Assembly: GCA_964035575.1 (NCBI GenBank)
Contig: OZ037866.1
Location: forward strand, 1,116,001 to 1,180,000
DNA length: 64,000 nucleotides
Direction: 5' to 3'
Origin: Rhynchopus sp. YZ270_cl-10
Taxonomy: Eukaryota > Euglenozoa > Diplonemea > Diplonemida > Diplonemidae
The first letter of the stretch is position 1. Each line of letters starts with the position of its first letter. The notes beneath the pieces were generated by a model. That model was not told the DNA's origin and did not search any database. It was given only the letters and a program-made list of their open reading frames with translations. Positions 58,571-64,000 of the stretch are shown here, piece by piece. The position numbers and the translations under genes are program-made.

Positions 58571-61342
58571 ATGCACCACTACGCACACACACCCTCCAGA
58601 TTGGTGCCACGTATGCTACCTGTAGCGTATACATTATGTGCTGCTGTGTATCTCTACCAGGGGTGCTACATCGATGTGGGAGCTGACCGTGACTTCGAAG
58701 ACGCCCTGGACAACACGGGCACTTCGGTAGAAGACTGCGAGCAGTTCTGCTCCGTGGACGCGGCTGGCGCACCCTACGAAGTGTTCGGCCTGCAGTTCGG
58801 CGAGCAGTGTTGGTGCGGGAACGCCTTCGGCAGGCACGGTATCGCCATGGACTCCGACTGCGACACAGACTGCACCAACAATGTTGCGCAGACGTGTGGC
58901 GGCTTCAACCGCAACTCCGTCTACAAGGATGTGCCCGAAACACCTGCACCGCCAACGCCCGCCCCAACAGCGGAGCCGACTCTCGTTCCCCCCACGGCTG
59001 AGCCCACTGCAGTGCCCACTGCTGAACCTACGGCTGTTCCCACAACTGCTATTCCAACCGCTGCGCCCACAGCAGTTCCGACAGCCGTGCCAACTGCCAT
59101 CCCCACAGCTGTTCCTACAGCTGTGCCCACAGCAGTTCCAACAGCAGTACCGACTACCGTGCCCACTGCTGAACCCACAGCTGTTCCCACTGCTATACCT
59201 ACTGCCGTACCAACTGCTGTGCCTACAGCTGTGCCAACGGCCGTTCCAACAGCAGTACCGACTGCCGTTCCCACCGCTGTGCCCACTGCTGTACCGACGG
59301 CTGTTCCCACAGCTGTGCCAACACCCGTACCCACTGCCACTCCAACCACAGTGCCGACTGCTTCCCCCACAGCTGTGCCGACAGACGTGCCCACAGCTGT
59401 TCCCACTGCAGCACCAACAGGTATCCCCACTGTCGTGCCAACAGCAGTCCCCACAGCTGTTCCCACAGCAACGCCCACTGCAGCGCCAACCACTGTACCC
59501 ACAGCTGTTCCAACTGCCGTGCCCACTGCAGTGCCTACAGCTGTGCCGACTGCTATACCTACGGCTGCTCCCACAGCAGTGCCCACTTCAGCACCAACCT
59601 CTGTTCCCACAGCAACTCCCACAGCTGTGCCAACTGCTGCACCAACAGCTATCCCCACTGTCGTGCCAACAGCAGTCCCCACAGCTGCTCCTACCGCTGT
59701 GCCCACTGCAGTGCCTACAGCTGCTCCCACAGCAACGCCCACTGCAGCACCAACCACCGTACCCACAGCTGTGCCAACTGCCTCACCGACAGATGTGCCT
59801 ACAGCTGTACCGAGCTTGACACCAACAGCCACACCGACCTCTGAGCCAACTTCTATTCCAGCTGCACCCCCGACACCAGCACCGTCTACCGCACCCCCTA
59901 CACCTACGTCCATTGCACCCACCCCCTCCCCACCACTAAAGGACACTGCGCACTCTGGGATGGCTGTGTCGCAAAAGGAGGACCTGTCCACACCCATATC
60001 ATTTGCTGCGGGTGCTTCCGTAGTGGGTGGCGTGTCGACAGGGGGTGCGGCAGGCAAGCTTGCACTGGTACGTGGGTTTGGCTGTGAGGTGGAGGATGTC
60101 GACCTGCATGGGGGGCAGCTGGACTGGGAGTTCCACCCCACACGCATTGCTTTTGGCACTGGCGCGGGACGCTATCGGATGGGCGCCATGGTGATGAACC
60201 CGCTTCTCGTGGCGGCCTTTCTGCTTCTCTCACTCCTTGCTGCTGCAGTGGTCCAACTCACAGGACACAACTGGGATACTTCGTGCAGCATGGCACGCGC
60301 TCCGGGCATTACGTACATCCCTTTTATGTTTCTCTTGCAGGGAACGTCACTTGTGTCCGCACAGATCTGTTTCCACCCTGGGGACTTCGAGACTGGGGAG
60401 GTGGCGGTTGCTGTTGTCATGTTCATTGTGAGTCTGGCTGCACCGGTTGCTCTGTACTTCTTTGTGCTCAAACCTGCGGCACAGCACGCTCGGGTGGTGG
60501 ATGACCCTGCGATCCACGGCAGCAAAGGCTGCCCCGGGAAGTACCAGAACCACGCTCTGTACCGCTTTGCCTTTGGCGACAAGATATGGGTCACCTCTGG
60601 CGGAGGACACTTCGTGGAACGCCACGGCCTGGTCTTCGAAAACCTGAAGCCCACATGCATCAACCACACCCTGATGGAGATAGGCGTCATCCTCGCGCTG
60701 TCAATCCTCTCTGCGTGGAAGCCTGCGTCGGTGCCGTCCTGTACGCTGCGCAACTACACGATGTCCACAATGCTCGTTCTGTTTTTCCTTGCCTGCCTCA
60801 TCCGCCGTCCCTTCGTGGCACCACTGGACAACATCTTCGCAGTCGTGCTGAGTGCCCTCATCGCCGTCGCCGTGCTGAGTATCTCCATCGCGATATCCGC
60901 GGAGTCGGACAAAGACCATGGCCTGTACAGCGTGGCAATGACGTGCCTGCTGATCAGTGCGTTTGGGCTCATGGTAAAATGCATATGGGATGTGCTGCTG
61001 TATGTGGTGGATGTGTGCCTTGCGCGAAGAAGCAGTGTGCGGAGTGCACAGAGCGAGAGGCTGTTGTACGATCCGGACGAGAGTGAGTACTTGCAGATGC
61101 ATGACCGCGGTGATGCGAGCACGGTGATGTCCGTCAGCACCAGATCGACGCTGCTTGCAGAGGAACGTGGTGGTGTTGGTGGTGGTGTCGGTACTGACTC
61201 ACACAGCACCCTCGCAGTGTCCTTCATGGCCAGTCCCACATCAGTCACATCAGCCTCGCTTCTCACGACGCAGCGCTCAGACCCCTTCCGCTCTTCAAAG
61301 GGTAAATGGCAGACCATCCCAGCCAGCAGGGTCTCGATATGA
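58571..61342 (+). CDS. WSC-domain surface protein with VPTA stalk and multispan C-terminal domain (copy 2)
   Basis: This 923-residue paralogue of the gene at 47677-50310 has an equivalent start ([20 protein letters not shown]; alternative ATG at 58613). The WSC domain has scattered changes (for example [12 protein letters not shown] for [12 protein letters not shown]). The stalk is longer and ordered differently, with a [18 protein letters not shown] end not found in copy 1. From [18 protein letters not shown] on, the two proteins are nearly identical through all membrane helices, with small differences only at FGLMVKC and in the tail (MHDRGDAST). This contrast points to gene conversion of the 3' half or selection on the membrane domain. 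Confidence 0.9.
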   Translation: MHHYAHTPSRLVPRMLPVAYTLCAAVYLYQGCYIDVGADRDFEDALDNTGTSVEDCEQFCSVDAAGAPYEVFGLQFGEQCWCGNAFGRHGIAMDSDCDTDCTNNVAQTCGGFNRNSVYKDVPETPAPPTPAPTAEPTLVPPTAEPTAVPTAEPTAVPTTAIPTAAPTAVPTAVPTAIPTAVPTAVPTAVPTAVPTTVPTAEPTAVPTAIPTAVPTAVPTAVPTAVPTAVPTAVPTAVPTAVPTAVPTAVPTPVPTATPTTVPTASPTAVPTDVPTAVPTAAPTGIPTVVPTAVPTAVPTATPTAAPTTVPTAVPTAVPTAVPTAVPTAIPTAAPTAVPTSAPTSVPTATPTAVPTAAPTAIPTVVPTAVPTAAPTAVPTAVPTAAPTATPTAAPTTVPTAVPTASPTDVPTAVPSLTPTATPTSEPTSIPAAPPTPAPSTAPPTPTSIAPTPSPPLKDTAHSGMAVSQKEDLSTPISFAAGASVVGGVSTGGAAGKLALVRGFGCEVEDVDLHGGQLDWEFHPTRIAFGTGAGRYRMGAMVMNPLLVAAFLLLSLLAAAVVQLTGHNWDTSCSMARAPGITYIPFMFLLQGTSLVSAQICFHPGDFETGEVAVAVVMFIVSLAAPVALYFFVLKPAAQHARVVDDPAIHGSKGCPGKYQNHALYRFAFGDKIWVTSGGGHFVERHGLVFENLKPTCINHTLMEIGVILALSILSAWKPASVPSCTLRNYTMSTMLVLFFLACLIRRPFVAPLDNIFAVVLSALIAVAVLSISIAISAESDKDHGLYSVAMTCLLISAFGLMVKCIWDVLLYVVDVCLARRSSVRSAQSERLLYDPDESEYLQMHDRGDASTVMSVSTRSTLLAEERGGVGGGVGTDSHSTLAVSFMASPTSVTSASLLTTQRSDPFRSSKGKWQTIPASRVSI

Positions 61343-61444
61343 AATATGAACCTCTTTGAATCATTTTTTGTTCCAGAAATGTGTTTTTTTTTTTTCACAT
61401 TTTGACGAAGCAGTCTTACTAAACCTTTGTTTTTTGTTTGTTTT

Positions 61445-61476
<32 letters not shown>

Positions 61477-62754
61477 TGCGAATCTCTGTTCCGAGAATAA
61501 CAGAGCAATTTATAGATTAACTACCGTGCTCAATGAATGATAATTATCCCCACAACCTTCCTGAAATTTTAATTTGTTTCCTTGGAGGGTGTCTAAAAAG
61601 GTCAAAAACGGAAAAAATGGAAAAAAAGGTGAAAAAATTTGGGGTGTTTTTGACCAAAAAAAGAGTGAGGGGAGTTGGGTCCAGTCATAGGGGAGTATAG
61701 CAATTTTTAAAAAATTCTACCAAAAATGCACAGCATTTTTCAAGCACATTGGCAGATTTTCGCTTTTTTATAAAAAATTGAGGAACCGAAATATCCCACT
61801 GTAGCTGTCTTCGAAAACGGCCTCTGAGGTCGGAGCCCAAAATGGGCCCGTTCCTCCTGCGGGAAGTAGTGCGCACACTGTACATATCTCCGCAGATGAA
61901 CGGTTTCGGCTCGCAGAAACAAACTCAAATTACTTGCAGCTTGCGAGTCTCCGTGTTCTTGAAGGGTGGGGCGCAGAGGGAGAAGGCAGCGATCACATTG
62001 AAGTCGTCCATTAAGGATTCAATATTTCCCGGAGGTCTGACTTCGCATACTGCCATCCAATGCCATCGCTTTGGGAGAGTGACTTGCCTTGCGTCATCGG
62101 ATGACTCCAGGGCTTGCGCAAACTTTAAGGTTTCGGGACCGCTTGTGAAAAATAGGGCTCTGGTGCATGTTGAGGAAGAGGGGAGCCGGTCATCTCCGGA
62201 AGCGGTGTTGCTTTGTGAAGCCTCGTATGCTTCCCCCGCTGACCAGCTGTGAAACTACCTCAATCGCGTGGTTCGTGATCGCTGTGATTGCTCCTTCGTG
62301 TCTGAGGAGTATTGGAGCACCCTCCGCTTGATGGCAGACGGCCTGACGCAGACGCTTGGGGATCACACACCCTCGGTGCTACAGGATCTTGAGGGTTTGG
62401 CGCACTGTTGGCTGCGTGCTCGGTGGATCACAAGAAGAGGTTGAAGCTTGTACACACCAGCACCGGCACGAGTCAAGTCACAAGGAGCTTAGGAGAACTG
62501 ACGTGCGGTGGGGAAGGTTCCCTCCGACCGTCCGGACTTGGCGGTCTGCACCCCCATCCTCGTCAAGAATTGGCCAGAGCACATGGCAACCAGAGCAGTG
62601 ACCGGTCCGACGGTCGCACGTGAGCGTCGCTCCTCCGGAAGCTGGTAGTGGCCCAAGTCCACACGGACTAGAAGCCGCCGATGAGCAGGAAACTGCAGGA
62701 GCGCATGCCACAAGGGCTAACGAAACCATGGTAATGGGCCTATGTGGGGTTACA
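61343..62754. other. Spacer with possible degraded coding pieces
   Basis: A T-rich leader (poly-T about 61445-61475) is followed by GC-richer DNA from about 61.8 kb. Short + strand frames look protein-like (for example GLTSHTAIQCHRFGRVTCLA to 62252, and YWSTLRLMADGLTQTLGDHT at about 62300-62440) but are separated by stops. They could be remains of the same retroelement as the frame at the right edge. No domain is recognised. Confidence 0.4.
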
Positions 62755-63330
62755 GGCGTGTATATGGTGTAACCACAGATGCTCAAAACACCCGATTTTT
62801 ACGTTTTTTTGCATTTTTCGGTGCCCCAAGACCCACCCCAGGGGTCTAAAAAATTTTCGGAAAAAAAAATTTTTTTCCAGATTTTGCTAAGGTAAAATGT
62901 GACTGTGAAAACGATCCTCAAAATAGAGGATCCTCAAAATTCCCGTTTTTCCCTTTTTTCCCCTTTCCCCTTAGTCATTTTTCCCGTTGCCTTGTCGAAA
63001 AAAAAAATTTTGGGTCAAAAAAAAAAAGTGAAAATTTTTCACAAATTTCGATCCTCCGACCACCCACAGGTGACGAAAACTCGGTTTTCGTGAAAAAAAA
63101 AATTTTTTTTTTTGGGTCAAACAGCGCCTTGCCTATAGTATAGCCTTGTACAGAGACGTGTATATGGTGTAACCACAGATGCTCAAAACACCCGATTTTT
63201 GCATTTTTTTGCATTTTTCGGTGCCCCAGACCCACCCCATAGGGCCAAAAATTTTTCGAAAAAAAAATTTTTTTTTTCAGATTTTGCTAAGGTAAAATGT
63301 GACTGTGAAAAATGATCCTCAAAATAGGGG
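62755..63330. repeat. Pair of about 175-nt direct repeats around a 220-nt centre
   Basis: 62755-62934 and 63158-63330 share GTGTATATGGTGTAACCACA, GCATTTTTCGGTGCCCC and TTTTGCTAAGGTAAAATGTG with small differences. The pair lies directly before the LINE-like frame. It could be a short element with terminal direct repeats or a partial tandem duplication. Confidence 0.7.
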
Positions 63331-63348
63331 TGGAGCCACACGGCCACC

Positions 63349-64000
63349 AGGTACAACGAGTTGGTGGACGCCGATGCCCGTGTGGACACTGAAGAGCTTC
63401 CCCAGCAGATCCTCAAGCAGCGAGACCTCTCTGCCTCGATCATCGTGCGTCAGGTGGCCAATCTGCGTGATGAAGGTGACGTGCAAGACCGTGCCCGACT
63501 GAACTCGCTCCTGCTGCCCTTGGCCGGGGCGTGGATTACGGCATTACCCCTCCCGGAGAATGTCATCAACCCCGAGGAGTTTCGAGCCGTGGTCCGCCTC
63601 AGACTGGGTCTTGTGGTGCACAGGGACAAATCACGATGCGAGCAATGTGGCCAGCCCATGGATGAATTCGGGGTACACGCCCTCAACTGCAAGCACGGGG
63701 GTTGCACGATTCGCAGACACAACCGGGTTCGAGATCTGGTGGGAATGTTGGGATCGAAGGCAGGCCTCGCTCCGGCCCTGGAACCAAAGCACATCGTCCT
63801 CGGAGGCACCAAACCGGCGGACATTTTCTTCTCCATCGGTATCGGTGACGGCAGGCCTAGAGCGGTGGACTGCACGATCTGGAACCCTCTCGCCGCTTCT
63901 CATGTTCAGGAGGCGGCCCGAGCAGTGGGGCACGCAGCGGTCAAAGCTCAGTCGAAGAAACGGGGTAAACATGGTGACGCTTGCAGGAAGGCCCACATTT
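63349..64000 (+). CDS. LINE-type polymerase C-terminus with zinc knuckle and endonuclease-like region (runs off window)
   Basis: The + frame opens after a TAG at 63325 and reaches the window end without a stop. RYNELVDADARVDTEELPQQ is followed by the family hallmark AGAWITALPL, FRAVVRLRLGL, a zinc knuckle (CEQCGQPMDEFGVHALNC), RHNRVRDLVG, and KPADIFFS...RAVDCTIWNPL. The last part resembles the PD-(D/E)xK restriction-like endonuclease found at the C-terminus of early-branching non-LTR retrotransposons. The RT domain itself is not in view, and no start codon is supportable, so this is a fragment or a frame entered from upstream. The match is from recalled family patterns, not a search. Confidence 0.75.

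Noticed and set aside
58056-58625. Open frames of VLGTGYW repeats
   Set aside because: They are translations of the 7-nt minisatellite; the real gene starts downstream at 58571 or 58613.

Overview
The window looks like nuclear DNA of a microbial eukaryote. It has long, GC-richer open reading frames encoding secreted or membrane-anchored proteins with Thr/Pro/Ala-rich stalks. Between them lie very AT-rich spacers full of A/T and G/C homopolymers. It also has short GT-AG introns in one gene, a tyrosine-recombinase retrotransposon, LINE-like coding sequence and many small inverted-repeat elements. TAA, TAG and TGA are all used as stops, so the standard code fits. I cannot name the species. A free-living protist such as a euglenozoan/diplonemid or a metamonad is only a guess. 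Every protein-coding gene I can support lies on the + strand.

Layout. 1-909 is the 3' end of a stalked membrane protein whose C-terminal module matches that of the next gene. 2786-8365 is a whole-looking PAT/Ngaro-type YR retrotransposon with split direct repeats (A1 ... B1-A2 ... B2). Three membrane-anchored astacin (M12A) metalloproteases follow at 9276-13598, 16955-23065 and 25894-30846. They share one ectodomain plan (astacin, beta-rich domain, EGF-like, LamG-like) but carry different repeat stalks. 30.8-40.2 kb holds no convincing gene, only homopolymers, foldbacks and fragments. 40272-42209 encodes a UBA-like plus double WWE-like protein, and 42.3-43.15 kb is a multi-exon reading frame with 64-87 nt introns that may be its 3' continuation. 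47677-50310 and 58571-61342 are duplicated genes for WSC-domain proteins with a VPTA-repeat stalk and a multispan C-terminal domain. The DNA between them is a nest of inverted-repeat elements, a 1.19-kb near-perfect palindrome and two minisatellites. A third minisatellite lies just upstream of the second WSC gene. The right edge is LINE-like coding sequence.

Together the genes describe a cell-surface set: zinc proteases tethered on long, probably O-glycosylated stalks, and carbohydrate-binding WSC receptors with a multispan membrane domain. The stalks are coding minisatellites that change faster than the domains they join. The spacers carry several unrelated families of short inverted-repeat elements, a five-copy GC-rich motif, and a + strand-only motif that recurs through the window.
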